Positions 41,776 to 51,655 of a stretch of DNA of 64,000 nt are shown in pieces. How positions within the stretch are numbered: position 1 is the stretch's first letter; each line of letters opens with the position of its first letter. The notes beneath the pieces are model-generated. The model made no database searches. It worked only from the letters and a program-made list of their open reading frames with translations, and was not told the origin of the DNA. The translations under genes and the position numbers were made by a program. Source of the DNA: UBA6055 sp965203755 (GTDB lineage Bacteria > Chloroflexota > Anaerolineae > Aggregatilineales > Phototrophicaceae); the NCBI GenBank assembly GCA_965203755.1, contig OZ241910.1, forward strand, positions 806,001 through 870,000, in the 5' to 3' direction.

Positions 41776-44247
41776 ATGACATTGTGGAATAAGTGGATGA
41801 GCGGCGTCGAACTGCCTCAAACCAAAGTCGACATCCATCTTGATGAGGAACTGGCTGAAGAAGGCGCCGCGATAGACCTGCCGGAAGAGCTGCCGATATT
41901 GCCCTTGCGCGGTTTGGTCGTCTACCCGCAGACAGCCATTCCCCTCACTGTGGGGCAGGAGCGCAGCATCCAACTGGTGGATGATGCCGTCGCCGGCAGC
42001 CGAACGGTGGGGCTTGTCGCCTCAAAAGACCCCGGCTTGGGAACGCCCGGTCCGGCAGAAGTGCAGAAGGTCGGCACGTTGGCGACCATTCATCGTCTGT
42101 TCCGCACGCCGGACGGCACCATTCGTCTGCTGATTCAGGGCTTGCAGCGGATTCAAATTGATGAGTTTGTCGCCACCGCGCCCTATCTCAAGGCGCGGGT
42201 CACGCGAATTCCGGAAGATGAGGTGGCTTTTGCCGATGATATCGAAATGGAAGCGCTGGTGCGGAGCATCGTCGACCGTTTCTCGGCGCTCGCCGAATTA
42301 GTCCCAAGCATCCCCCAAGAGCTTGTGAGCAACGCGCTTAACGTGGAAGACCCCTTGCAGCTGGTCTATTCTATCGCCACGTATGCGCGGATTGACCTCG
42401 AAGACGCGCAGCTGCTGCTGGAGATGGACAGCGTGACCGACAAACTGCGCCGTCTCTTGAAGCTGCTGACCAAAGAGTACAAAGTGCTGTCGCTGGGGCG
42501 CAAAATTCAGGAAGACGCCCAGCATGAAATGGAGAAATCGCAGCGCGACTATTATCTGCGCGAACAGATGAAAGCCATTCAGCGCGAATTGGAAGAGGAG
42601 GACGACCAGCATGAAATGGAGAAATTCCGCCAGCTGATTGAAGCGGCCAAGATGCCCGATGAAGCCCGCCAGGAAGCCGAGCGCGAATTGAACCGGCTGT
42701 CAAAGCTGTCGGTCGCGGCCGCCGAATATGGCGTCATTCGCACTTATCTCGATTGGATATGCAGCATGCCCTGGGACGAGCGGACCGCGGACAAGCTCGA
42801 TATTGCCAATGCGCGCGCCATCCTTGATGAAGACCATTACGGTTTGCCCGACATTAAAGAGCGCATACTGGAATTTTTGGCTGTCCGCAAACTCCGCGCC
42901 GAACGAAAAGCCGAATTGAGCGCGCGCAATCGGCAGGATCCGGTTCGGCGGGACCGGTCTGGGGCGATTTTACTCTTTGTTGGCCCGCCTGGCGTCGGCA
43001 AAACTTCGCTGGGCGCGTCTATCGCCCGCGCGATGGGGCGCAAGTTTATCCGCATGAGTTTGGGCGGCATACGCGATGAATCCGAGATTCGGGGCTTTCG
43101 CCGTACCTATATCGGCGCGATGCCGGGACGCATCATTCAGACCATAAGCCGCGCCAAATCGCGCAATCCCTTGATTATGCTGGATGAAATCGACAAACTT
43201 GGGCGGGATTTCCGCGGGGATCCGGCTTCAGCCCTGCTGGAGGCGCTTGACCCCGAACAAAATGCCGAATTCCGCGACCATTATCTTGATGTTGCCTTTG
43301 ATTTAAGCGAGGTGATGTTTATCACCACCGCCAACTCCGTCGACGCTATTCCCGGTCCATTGCGCGACCGCATGGAAATCATTCAGTTAAGCGGCTATAC
43401 CGAACTGGAGAAACAGGCCATCGCCTTGCAGTACCTTGTCCCGCGGCAGCGCCGTGAAAACGGCCTGCGCGCCAATGAAATCAGCTTTACCAGCGAGGCG
43501 CTGCTGCGGATTATCCGCGATTATACCCGTGAAGCCGGGGTGCGGAACCTGGAACGTGAAATCGGCAAGGCGGCGCGCAAGGTGGTGACGCAGATTGCCG
43601 AGGGCGGAATCAAATCGCTTGACATCACCGGCGAGCGGGTCAAGGACTTGCTGGGCAAGGCGCGTTATGGGCATCGCAGCGAGATGCAAGACCGAACGGA
43701 AACGCCGGGCGTCGCCACCGGGCTGGCGTGGACGCCGGCGGGCGGCGATGTCTTGTTTATTGAAGCCACCAAAATGAAAGGCGGCAAGGGCTTCCAATAC
43801 ACCGGCCAACTGGGCGATATCATGCAGGAAAGCGCCAAGATCGCCTACAGTTTCATCCGCTCAAAAGCTGAAGACCTTGGGGTAGACCCAGCCTTTTACA
43901 GCGAGTACGACATTCATTTGCATGTTCCGGCCGGCGCCGTGCCCAAAGACGGCCCCAGCGCCGGGCTTACGATGGCGATTGCCCTAGCCTCCCTGCTCAC
44001 CGGGCGCAGCGCAAAAAGCAGCATCGCCATGACCGGCGAATTGACCTTGAGCGGACAGGTGCTTCCAGTCGGCGGCATCAAAGACAAGGTGCTGGCTGCC
44101 CACGGCTTGGGCGCGGATACGATTATCCTGCCGCGCAAGAATGAAAATGACCTGGACGATGTGCCGGCAGATATCCGCGGCGAACTGAACTTCATTCTGG
44201 CTGAACATCTCGACGAGGTTTTGGCGATTGCGCTTGAAGATGGGTAG
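41776..44247 (+). CDS. lon: ATP-dependent protease Lon
   Basis: 823 residues, full length. Order: N-terminal substrate-binding domain (L-P-I-L-P-L-R-G-L-V-V-Y-P), a coiled region with Q-R-D-Y-Y-L-R-E-Q-M-K-A-I, AAA+ module with Walker A G-P-P-G-V-G-K-T-S (from residue 403) and Walker B I-M-L-D-E-I-D-K, and the C-terminal peptidase with Ser728 (K-D-G-P-S-A-G) and Lys771 (G-G-I-K-D-K). The dyad is at standard spacing. An acidic N-terminal extension of about 40 residues precedes the usual start. The coiled region contains a doubled QHEMEK block. Degrades misfolded and regulatory proteins. The PHP-AlbA gene follows by 40 bases. Confidence 0.96.
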   Translation: MTLWNKWMSGVELPQTKVDIHLDEELAEEGAAIDLPEELPILPLRGLVVYPQTAIPLTVGQERSIQLVDDAVAGSRTVGLVASKDPGLGTPGPAEVQKVGTLATIHRLFRTPDGTIRLLIQGLQRIQIDEFVATAPYLKARVTRIPEDEVAFADDIEMEALVRSIVDRFSALAELVPSIPQELVSNALNVEDPLQLVYSIATYARIDLEDAQLLLEMDSVTDKLRRLLKLLTKEYKVLSLGRKIQEDAQHEMEKSQRDYYLREQMKAIQRELEEEDDQHEMEKFRQLIEAAKMPDEARQEAERELNRLSKLSVAAAEYGVIRTYLDWICSMPWDERTADKLDIANARAILDEDHYGLPDIKERILEFLAVRKLRAERKAELSARNRQDPVRRDRSGAILLFVGPPGVGKTSLGASIARAMGRKFIRMSLGGIRDESEIRGFRRTYIGAMPGRIIQTISRAKSRNPLIMLDEIDKLGRDFRGDPASALLEALDPEQNAEFRDHYLDVAFDLSEVMFITTANSVDAIPGPLRDRMEIIQLSGYTELEKQAIALQYLVPRQRRENGLRANEISFTSEALLRIIRDYTREAGVRNLEREIGKAARKVVTQIAEGGIKSLDITGERVKDLLGKARYGHRSEMQDRTETPGVATGLAWTPAGGDVLFIEATKMKGGKGFQYTGQLGDIMQESAKIAYSFIRSKAEDLGVDPAFYSEYDIHLHVPAGAVPKDGPSAGLTMAIALASLLTGRSAKSSIAMTGELTLSGQVLPVGGIKDKVLAAHGLGADTIILPRKNENDLDDVPADIRGELNFILAEHLDEVLAIALEDG

Positions 44248-44287
44248 ACTTAGACATGATGACGCAATGAACTAACCCTAGCGAGAG

Positions 44288-46027
44288 ATGATGGCAAGCA
44301 GACGAAAAAAGCGGATGCAATGGTATCGCATGGATTTGCATGTCCATACCCCAGCTTCAGCCGATTACATCAATAAAGACGCCAGCTATATTGACATTCT
44401 AAGGCGCGCCGAACAGCGCGGCATTGATATTCTCGCCTTTACCGACCACAACACCGTCAATGGTTACGCGGCGATGACCGACGCAATCGGCCGGCTGGTG
44501 TTTCTGGAGCAGTCGGGGCGGGCGCAGGCGGATGAGCTTCGTCTGTTAGCCGAGTATCGGCGCCTGCTGGATAAAGTGCTGGTCCTGCCCGGGTTTGAAT
44601 TTACGGCGACGTTTGGCTTTCATATTTTGGGCATCTTCGCCGCCGATACGCCGGTGCGCTATATCGAGCATATTTTATTGAGCCTGAACGTGCCTTACGA
44701 TGCGCTTGACCGCGGCGACCCGGCCGCCGGCTCGACCGCCGATGCGCTAAGCGCCTATCAGATGATTGCTGAAGCCGGCGGATTATGTATCGCCGCCCAC
44801 GCCAACGCCAATCACGGGGTAGCGATGAAGGGCATTGACTTTGGCGGCCAAACGCGCATCGCCTACACCCAGGACAAACACCTGCACGCGCTGGAAGTAA
44901 CCGATTTGTCGCGGCGCGGGCGCGGCTCGACACAGCGTTTCTTCAACGGCGCCAAAACCGAATATGGGCGGCGAATGCACTGCATCCAAGGTTCAGACGC
45001 ACACAGCCTGGACACGGCGCGGCAGCGCAAAATCATACGTTACGGCGTGGGTGAGCGGGTGACCGAGATTCAACTGGCGGAAAGGACTTTCGCCGCGGTT
45101 TTTGAGGCTTTTGCCGGCACGGATTTTTCCCGCACCCGGCCCTACAATCCAAACCGCCAGCCCTTTGACCATATCCAGGCAGCCCGCGAGGAAGGCGCAA
45201 GCATTGTCCAGTCCTTCCATGAATCCATGACACAGAAAGGCGGCCATCGGCATCAGATCGCCATGGACGTCTGCGCCTTTGCCAACACCAATGGCGGCGC
45301 TGTTTATGTCGGTCTGAACGAAGACCCGAAAACAAAGCCATCGGGCATCCCCGCCAGCCAGGACGCCATCAAGGTTTTGGAGCGGGAAATAAGCCGCAGA
45401 ATCACCCCCTCGCTCGACATTGACATCGACGCGCAGGAAACACAAGGGAAGACCATCATTCGCATTTTGGTGCCTTATGGCGAATATCGACCCTACGCGA
45501 TTGACAATCAGTATATCTACGTCCGCGATGATACCGATTCCAATTTGGCGGTGCGCGATGAAATTGTCAATCTGGTGCAGCAGGGCTTGATTTTCCAGAG
45601 CGGCGCCAGCGCCCAGCCCAATGCCGTCGAGGGCCAAACCAGCCACAGCGACCATCGGCCGCAAGCACAGGAGAATCAGCTTGAGCCACCGCAGTCGGGC
45701 GTGGAGATTATTGCCGCTGAAGACCGCGACGGCACCCGTTATTATACCATGCACGACTTGCGAAACGGCAGCATGGTACGCAATGTGACCCGCTCATCGG
45801 CGCGAAAACTGTGGGATTATGCCATTAAGCAATTCGAGAGCAATCCAGTGCAGAAGGACAAAGTAAAGTGGCAGGGTTCCATCGGGTTATGGCGGCAGTA
45901 TCGCAAAAGCAGCAGCGTTCGCTATGATCTGGTTCAACAGATTCAGGATGACATTCGCATCTATTACGGCGTGACCGAAAATGGCATGAGTGGCAGCTGG
46001 GAAGTATTTTTGGCGCTGGAAGAATAA
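44288..46027 (+). CDS. PHP metal-dependent phosphoesterase fused to an AlbA_2/Schlafen-type DNA-binding domain
   Basis: 579 residues. Residues about 15-270 are a PHP domain: D-L-H-V-H-T, F-T-D-H-N, P-G-F-E-F-T, A-A-H-A-N and G-S-D-A-H, all metal-ligand boxes present. Residues about 310-425 match AlbA_2: E-S-M-T-Q-K-G-G-H, A-M-D-V-C-A-F-A-N-T-N-G-G-A-V-Y-V-G-L and Y-I-R/Y-V-R-D-D-T. The last 150 residues are helical and rich in basic residues. PHP domains hydrolyse phosphoesters (DNA polymerase proofreading, histidinol phosphate, nuclease effectors); AlbA_2/Schlafen domains bind nucleic acid. The union suggests a nucleic-acid phosphoesterase; some defence islands contain such pairs. It lies right after lon. 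Confidence 0.88.
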   Translation: MMASRRKKRMQWYRMDLHVHTPASADYINKDASYIDILRRAEQRGIDILAFTDHNTVNGYAAMTDAIGRLVFLEQSGRAQADELRLLAEYRRLLDKVLVLPGFEFTATFGFHILGIFAADTPVRYIEHILLSLNVPYDALDRGDPAAGSTADALSAYQMIAEAGGLCIAAHANANHGVAMKGIDFGGQTRIAYTQDKHLHALEVTDLSRRGRGSTQRFFNGAKTEYGRRMHCIQGSDAHSLDTARQRKIIRYGVGERVTEIQLAERTFAAVFEAFAGTDFSRTRPYNPNRQPFDHIQAAREEGASIVQSFHESMTQKGGHRHQIAMDVCAFANTNGGAVYVGLNEDPKTKPSGIPASQDAIKVLEREISRRITPSLDIDIDAQETQGKTIIRILVPYGEYRPYAIDNQYIYVRDDTDSNLAVRDEIVNLVQQGLIFQSGASAQPNAVEGQTSHSDHRPQAQENQLEPPQSGVEIIAAEDRDGTRYYTMHDLRNGSMVRNVTRSSARKLWDYAIKQFESNPVQKDKVKWQGSIGLWRQYRKSSSVRYDLVQQIQDDIRIYYGVTENGMSGSWEVFLALEE

Positions 46028-46056
46028 TTCATCGCCCGTCTTGAGGAGGATGCCTG

Positions 46057-46818
46057 ATGCCGCTGGCTGAACTGGCGACCGGCGCCGTGCTGCACTACGA
46101 AGACATGCAGCCTGAAAGCGACCAAATTCCGGTCATTCTGATCCATGGCCTGCTCGGAACAGCCCGCGGTCACCTGGGGCACGTGATGGATTGGCTGGAC
46201 GGCCGGGGATTCCGCGTGATTGGTCTGACGTTGCGCGGATATGGTCAGTCTTTGCCTAAACCGCGTGATTTTCCGGACAATTTCTATCATCGCGACAGCG
46301 ATGACCTGCTGGCTTTTATGGACGCCCGCGGCATGCTTCAGGCGCATTTAATCGGATATTCGGACGGCGGGGAGGTTGCCCTCATCGCCGCCGGCGCAGC
46401 GCCATCCCGCGTGGCTTCCTGTATCGCCATCGGCGCCGTCGGGAACTTTGGTCCCGAACTGCGGCCGGTTTTTCAGCGCATTTATCCTGGCGATTGGATC
46501 AGCGCAGCCGAAAAACTGGAACATGGTTTCACCGATGCCGCCCAATTCACCGGCAGCTGGGTTCGCGCCGCCACCAGGATGATCGATGCCGGCGGCGACG
46601 TCAGCCTGGGCCAAGCGAGTCAAATCACCTGCCCGCTCATCATCATGCTGGGTCAGGACGACAAACTCAACCCGCGCCATTATGGCGAGCGATTCATTCA
46701 AAGCGCGCCGCGTGGCCGCTTGGAAATGTTCGCCGGCGGTCACGCTGTGCATGATGAGCAAAGGGAAGCATTTTATGACATCACATTGCAGCATCTCCGC
46801 AGCGTTGCCAAACCATAG
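46057..46818 (+). CDS. Alpha/beta hydrolase
   Basis: 253 residues. I-L-I-H-G-L-L-G oxyanion region, L-R-G-Y-G-Q-S, nucleophile elbow G-Y-S-D-G-G, acid in G-Q-D-D-K and base in G-G-H-A-V. Complete triad; resembles small esterases and lactone hydrolases. GAGGAGG seven bases before the ATG gives a firm start. It lies 30 bases after the PHP-AlbA gene and may be co-transcribed. Confidence 0.9.
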   Translation: MPLAELATGAVLHYEDMQPESDQIPVILIHGLLGTARGHLGHVMDWLDGRGFRVIGLTLRGYGQSLPKPRDFPDNFYHRDSDDLLAFMDARGMLQAHLIGYSDGGEVALIAAGAAPSRVASCIAIGAVGNFGPELRPVFQRIYPGDWISAAEKLEHGFTDAAQFTGSWVRAATRMIDAGGDVSLGQASQITCPLIIMLGQDDKLNPRHYGERFIQSAPRGRLEMFAGGHAVHDEQREAFYDITLQHLRSVAKP

Positions 46819-46917
46819 CTTGCGGCAGATTCGCGCCGGCGGCGAAGTTTGCTTTGGTTTCAAAATGTTTCCATGTTAGACTGACTGCGTTCTTAGGACA
46901 ATCAAAAATACATTGAC

Positions 46918-48483
46918 ATGATGAAGCTGCTGCAAAGACTTTTTCAGGCTGAAAGCCAAGCTCGGACGGCGGGCTGGCGACCAAACCCGACCATTTATGA
47001 GATCAACACCTGGGTTTGGCTGCACAGCCTCAGCCAAAAATATAATCGCGAGATTAATCTGGCAAACATACCCATGGCAGAAATTGAGGATCTTGCTTCC
47101 TGGCGTTTCGATGCCATCTGGTTAATGGGTGTCTGGCATCGGGGGCCGGCAAGCCGCCAAAGCGCCTTGAACTATATCCACGAATACCGCCAGGCTTTGC
47201 CGGATATTACCGCCGATGATGTCGTCGGCTCGGCTTATGCCATCCGCGACTATCAGGTGGAAAAACAGCTTGGCGGCCGCGGCGGGCTGGCGGCTTTCCG
47301 CGAGCAGCTGCGGCATTATGACATTCGGCTGATTCTGGATTATGTGCCGAATCATGTCTCTGCCGACCATGCCTGGATTCATCATCACCCTGAATACTTT
47401 ATCCAGGCCGCCGCCGCCGAAGCCGAGCAATGGCCGCAGAACTTTTTCTATTCGGATACGGCCGGCGGCGATACGGTGGCGGTTGCCCATGGCCGCGACC
47501 TGTACTTTCCGCCCTGGATTGACACAGCGCAGCTTAACGTTTTTCATCCAGGGCTGCGGCAGGCGGCGGCGGATACCCTGATTGACATTGGTTCACAATG
47601 CGACGGGGTGCGCTGTGATATGGCGATGTTAATGATGAACTCCATCTTCGCGAAAATATGGGGCGAACGGGCTGGCGCCGCGCCGGCAGCGGATTACTGG
47701 AATGAGATTATCCCAGCAGTGCGCCAAGTCCATCCGCAGATGCTCTTCATGGCTGAGGTTTATTGGAATCTGGAGCATGAACTGCAGCTGCAAGGGTTTG
47801 ACTATACCTATGACAAAAGGATTTACGACTGCCTTATCAATCACGAACTCAACGAAATCAAGGCGCACCTAGGCGCTGATTTATCTTACCTCGAATCGAA
47901 TGTGCGTTTTATCGAAAATCACGATGAAGCCCGCGCGATGAATACTTTGGGAGAAGACCGCCAACGCGCCGCCGCAGCGCTGATTTGCACCCTGCCCGGC
48001 GCGACGCTCCTGCATCAGGGGCAGTTTTCCGGCCGGCGCGTCAAGCTGCCGGTGCAAATCAGGCGCCAGCCCGAAGAAATGAAGCATCCCCTGCTGGAAA
48101 GATTTTACAAACGTCTGCTGCAAGAAGTCCATGCTCCCGTCTATCACAAGGGCAAATGGCTTATGCTGGAAGCGCAGCCGGCATTCAAAGGCAGCCAAAC
48201 CCATCACAGCCTGACCGCTTACACTTGGGACTATAATGAAACCTATCGACTGATTGTGGTGAATCTCACCGGCGAATGGTCGCGCGGCCGCTTGCAGCTG
48301 GCGCATTGGACGCATCTGGCGCGCCATAACTGGCAGCTGCATGATGCTTTATCGGACAGCCGCAGCCGCCGCAAAGGCGAAGACCTCATCAAAAAGGGGC
48401 TGACTGTCGAAGTCCCGCCCTATGGCTCGCGCATATTTCAGTTCCGCCGCCGCGGCTGGCTGTCGCGCCGGCATGGGTCCTAG
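46918..48483 (+). CDS. GH13 alpha-amylase-family enzyme
   Basis: 521 residues. Region I D-Y-V-P-N-H, nucleophile Asp in G-V-R-C-D-M-A, acid/base Glu in F-M-A-E-V-Y-W, and the third carboxylate in F-I-E-N-H-D-E are all present, so the (beta/alpha)8 enzyme should be active on alpha-glucans. No signal peptide: a cytoplasmic glucan, trehalose or glycogen enzyme. The distinctive opening T-I-Y-E-I-N-T-W-V-W-L resembles a lineage of uncharacterised amylase-like proteins found beside glycogen genes. A C-terminal beta domain with P-P-Y-G-S-R-I-F ends it. Confidence 0.92.
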   Translation: MMKLLQRLFQAESQARTAGWRPNPTIYEINTWVWLHSLSQKYNREINLANIPMAEIEDLASWRFDAIWLMGVWHRGPASRQSALNYIHEYRQALPDITADDVVGSAYAIRDYQVEKQLGGRGGLAAFREQLRHYDIRLILDYVPNHVSADHAWIHHHPEYFIQAAAAEAEQWPQNFFYSDTAGGDTVAVAHGRDLYFPPWIDTAQLNVFHPGLRQAAADTLIDIGSQCDGVRCDMAMLMMNSIFAKIWGERAGAAPAADYWNEIIPAVRQVHPQMLFMAEVYWNLEHELQLQGFDYTYDKRIYDCLINHELNEIKAHLGADLSYLESNVRFIENHDEARAMNTLGEDRQRAAAALICTLPGATLLHQGQFSGRRVKLPVQIRRQPEEMKHPLLERFYKRLLQEVHAPVYHKGKWLMLEAQPAFKGSQTHHSLTAYTWDYNETYRLIVVNLTGEWSRGRLQLAHWTHLARHNWQLHDALSDSRSRRKGEDLIKKGLTVEVPPYGSRIFQFRRRGWLSRRHGS

Positions 48484-48518
48484 CTGGTGGACTTTCAGGC
48501 TGGATCTGTATTCCATAC

Positions 48519-48986
48519 ATGAAATTCACCATTCCCTCCCGCAACCCCTTCTCCCGCCTGCTGACTGTGCTGCTGGGCATCGTCATCCTGTTCTGGTCTG
48601 GCATAGAAGACAAGGATGTCATCACAGTAACCGCGCTCGGTTTGCTGCTGTCCATCCTCGCCGTCATGCTCGGTCTGATGTCTCGTCTTGGCGGCCGGAC
48701 CTTGGGGGCGGCCGCCCTGCTCAAACTTGCCGCGCTGGTCGGCTCTGCGGCGGCGGCGCTTTCGAGCACGATGACGGTTCTGCTGATGCTGTTCAAGGAC
48801 CTGCGTCATGGTCATGTCTATCCTGATTATCCGCCGCCGCTGATGCTTGGAATCCTTGAGCGGCTTCCGCTATGGAGCCTCGCCGGCGGGCTGGCAGGGC
48901 TGGGGCTGGGATTTCTGGCGCTATGGACTGCGGGCCTGCGCCGCCGACATCTCACAGACGCGGGGGACAACCACAGCGCGGATTAG
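48519..48986 (+). CDS. Small integral membrane protein, unknown
   Basis: 155 residues, four hydrophobic spans (about 14-30, 36-56, 65-92 and 115-140) and a charged C-terminus. No family recognised. No ribosome site before ATG 48519; 36 bases after the amylase stop and 48 before glpK, so probably in the same transcript as at least one of them. Confidence 0.65.
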   Translation: MKFTIPSRNPFSRLLTVLLGIVILFWSGIEDKDVITVTALGLLLSILAVMLGLMSRLGGRTLGAAALLKLAALVGSAAAALSSTMTVLLMLFKDLRHGHVYPDYPPPLMLGILERLPLWSLAGGLAGLGLGFLALWTAGLRRRHLTDAGDNHSAD

Positions 48987-49033
48987 GTTACAATGGAAGC
49001 GGGTATCGAAAATGTTGATCAAAGGGCATAAAG

Positions 49034-50524
49034 ATGATGACGGCAGGCTGTATTCTCGCGCTTGACCAGGGCACCACTTCCTCGCGGGCGATCCTCTTTG
49101 ACCATGAGGGCAATCCTGTCCGCAGTTCCCAGCAAGAGTTCACACAGATTTACCCCAAGCCCGGCTGGGTTGAACACGATTCCAGTGAAATCTGGCACAC
49201 CCAACTCCAGGTCGCCCGGGATATCGTTGAAAACGCCGGCGACATTGCCGCCATCGGCATCAGCAATCAGCGCGAAACCACGCTCATTTGGGACAAGACC
49301 AGCGGCCGACCGATTCACAATGCCATCGTCTGGCAAGACCGCCGCACCGCCGCTTTTTGTGATGAACTGAAAACGGAAGGCTTTGACCAAATCATCTTAA
49401 AGCATACCGGCCTCGTTACCGACGCCTATTTTTCGGGTACGAAAGTCAAGTGGCTTTTGGACAATGTGGCCGGCGCCCGCGAAAAAGCCGAAGCCGGCGA
49501 CCTGGCTTTTGGAACGATTGACAGCTTCCTGGTTTGGAAATTAAGCGGCGGACGACTCCATATCACCGACGTCAGCAATGCCGCCCGCACCCTGCTGTTT
49601 GATATTCACACCGGCGAATGGGCGCCGGCCATTCTGGAGCGCCTGAACATACCGCCGGCGATTTTGCCCGCCGTCAGACCATCCAGCCAGATTTACGGGA
49701 ATTGCGATGCCGGATGGTTTGGCAGGTCGATACCCATTGCCGGGATGGCCGGCGACCAGCAGGCCGCCGCCTTTGGTCAGGCTGCCTATCAGGCTGGGAT
49801 GGCAAAGAATACCTATGGCACCGGCTGCTTTATGTTAATGAATACCGGCGCGCTGCCACAGCGCTCATCCAACAATCTGCTGACCACCATTGCCTGGCAG
49901 GTGGAAGGGCAAGCCCGGCAGTATGCGCTGGAAGGCAGCGTATTCGTCGCCGGCGCCGCGGTGCAATGGCTGCGCGACGAGATGCGGCTGATTGACTCGG
50001 CCGCCGAAAGCGAGGCCGTCGCCGCCAGCATCGACAGCGCCGATGACGTCTATGTCGTGCCGGCATTTGTCGGCCTAGGAGCGCCCTATTGGGATCAATA
50101 TGCCCGCGGCGCCATTGTTGGCTTGACGCGCGGCAGCGGCCGAGCGCAGATTGTTCGAGCCACCCTAGAATCCATCGCCTATCAGACCCGCGATGTCGTC
50201 AGCGCCATGTCAGCCGACGCCGGGCTGGCTGTCGGCGCCTTGCGCGTCGATGGCGGCGCGGTCGTCAATGATTTCCTGATGCAGTTTCAAGCAGATATTC
50301 TGGGGGCGCCGGTGCAGCGGCCGACCGTCACCGAAACGACGGCTTTGGGGGCCGCCTATCTGGCGGGTTTGGCGGTGGGATTCTGGGAATCACAAGCAGA
50401 AATCGCACAGCAGTGGCAGCTGGAAAAAACCTTTGAACCCGCCATGTCTGCCGACCAGCGCGAGGCGCTCTATGCGCGCTGGCAAGAAGCGGTTGCGCGC
50501 GCCCGCAGCTGGGCCGAAGCATAG
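49034..50524 (+). CDS. glpK: Glycerol kinase
   Basis: 496 residues, standard length. FGGY/ASKHA features: A-L-D-Q-G-T-T-S-S-R phosphate loop 1, G-I-S-N-Q-R-E-T-T, W-Q-D-R-R-T, G-T-I-D-S-F-L-V-W-K-L, T-D-V-S-N-A-A-R-T, M-A-G-D-Q-Q-A-A and F-V-G-L-G-A-P-Y-W-D near the C-domain. Converts glycerol to glycerol-3-phosphate, feeding lipids and glycolysis. No glpF or glpD gene is adjacent. AAAGGG precedes the ATG, and TACAAT at about 48990 may be its own promoter. Confidence 0.96.
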   Translation: MMTAGCILALDQGTTSSRAILFDHEGNPVRSSQQEFTQIYPKPGWVEHDSSEIWHTQLQVARDIVENAGDIAAIGISNQRETTLIWDKTSGRPIHNAIVWQDRRTAAFCDELKTEGFDQIILKHTGLVTDAYFSGTKVKWLLDNVAGAREKAEAGDLAFGTIDSFLVWKLSGGRLHITDVSNAARTLLFDIHTGEWAPAILERLNIPPAILPAVRPSSQIYGNCDAGWFGRSIPIAGMAGDQQAAAFGQAAYQAGMAKNTYGTGCFMLMNTGALPQRSSNNLLTTIAWQVEGQARQYALEGSVFVAGAAVQWLRDEMRLIDSAAESEAVAASIDSADDVYVVPAFVGLGAPYWDQYARGAIVGLTRGSGRAQIVRATLESIAYQTRDVVSAMSADAGLAVGALRVDGGAVVNDFLMQFQADILGAPVQRPTVTETTALGAAYLAGLAVGFWESQAEIAQQWQLEKTFEPAMSADQREALYARWQEAVARARSWAEA

Positions 50525-50748
50525 GCTGCAAATCATATTCATCCGGAATTGAACGATGCTGACGCGGGCGGTCGAGCCTCAAACCGTTTGGCGCATTATG
50601 TTTGGGACTACTTTGAAATACGTTTGGCTTATGTCATGGCGATGTTTCATGTTCTAGTTCAATGGGGATGGCTTTGCGCCTTGATTCATCGCTCCATTCA
50701 GCCTCTATCACAGTCCATACAGCCCGTGCAGCTGCGCCAGAACCTCAA
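50525..50748. other. Intergenic region after glpK
   Basis: 224 bases with no supported gene. A 67-codon plus-strand frame from TTG 50549 has a Trp/Tyr-rich middle (H-Y-V-W-D-Y-F-E-I) but no ribosome site. Confidence 0.4.
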
Positions 50749-51507
50749 TTAAAATTCAAACTCGTCGAAGTCTTTGCACAGATGAATGGGGCCAGAGAAC
50801 GTTTCGGCGGCTTCTTTCACCAGCGGCTCCGGGTCTTGATTCCATACCTGATAGTGGATCAGATAAAGCTCCTTGGCGCCGGCCTGGGTCGCGACTTCAC
50901 CGGCCATCTTAGCGGTGCTGTGCCCTGGTGGCGGGCCGGCGGCTTCGTGAATCAAGATATCCACATCCTGGGCGATTTTCAACACGTTGGAACAGGGTTC
51001 CGTATCACCGCTGTATGCCAGCACCTTGCCATTGTGCTTGTTGGTAATCCGCATCCCAATCGCCGGGATGAAATGCACAACCGGAAAGGCGCGGATCACA
51101 AAGTCCTTATTCTCCAGCAGGACAGTGCCATCATGCTGGCCAACCCGATAAAATGAAACCGGGAAGAAGTTGGGCCAATCCCGCCAGCCATACATCTCCA
51201 TCGTTTCTTCAATGCGGTCAATGCAATGTTGAATGCCATAAAACCGCATCGGCGCTTTTCTGCCCAGCTGCCACATGTGCATCAGCATATTGGGCACCCC
51301 GGCGACATGATCCGAATGGAAATGCGTCAAGATAATGTCCTGCAAGTCGCGGTCATCAATGCCCAGCCGCTTGATTTTAGCCAATGGATTGGAGCCGGCA
51401 TCCACAAGGACAGGGGTGTCTTCTTCGCCAATGAGCAGGAAATGGGTATAATCATGATCGGCGTTGTTCACTACCCCAGATGAGCCTAAAACTATTACAC
51501 GCGCCAT
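50749..51507 (-). CDS. Metallo-beta-lactamase-fold hydrolase (RNase Z/arylsulfatase-like)
   Basis: 252 residues. L-V-D-A-G-S, metal motif L-T-H-F-H-S-D-H-V-A-G-V, H-F-I-P-A-I-G, A-Y-S-G-D-T-E-P, and a late H-Y-Q. The S-G-D-T and H-F-H-S-D-H pair is the RNase Z/alkylsulfatase subgroup, but the exosite arm of tRNase Z is not evident, so a small-molecule hydrolase is as likely. Start at the ATG MARVIVLGSSG at 51507. The 150 bases upstream (51508-51655) are AT-rich and empty apart from a likely promoter. Confidence 0.88.
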   Translation of the reverse strand: MARVIVLGSSGVVNNADHDYTHFLLIGEEDTPVLVDAGSNPLAKIKRLGIDDRDLQDIILTHFHSDHVAGVPNMLMHMWQLGRKAPMRFYGIQHCIDRIEETMEMYGWRDWPNFFPVSFYRVGQHDGTVLLENKDFVIRAFPVVHFIPAIGMRITNKHNGKVLAYSGDTEPCSNVLKIAQDVDILIHEAAGPPPGHSTAKMAGEVATQAGAKELYLIHYQVWNQDPEPLVKEAAETFSGPIHLCKDFDEFEF

Positions 51508-51655
51508 ATACTCGCCTTTGCGTCATCACTAATTACAAAAATACAGCCTCATTATACCAAAATCCCGATTTTGCAGCCAAGCTGTACTGACCATACCATA
51601 AGTCGCGGAAAATCAAAATACCTATCGGCATCCGGTTCAAAAAATTTCGCGCATT

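Noticed and set aside
50549..50752. 67-codon plus-strand frame after glpK
   Set aside because: TTG start without a ribosome site and no similarity; overlaps the end of the MBL gene.
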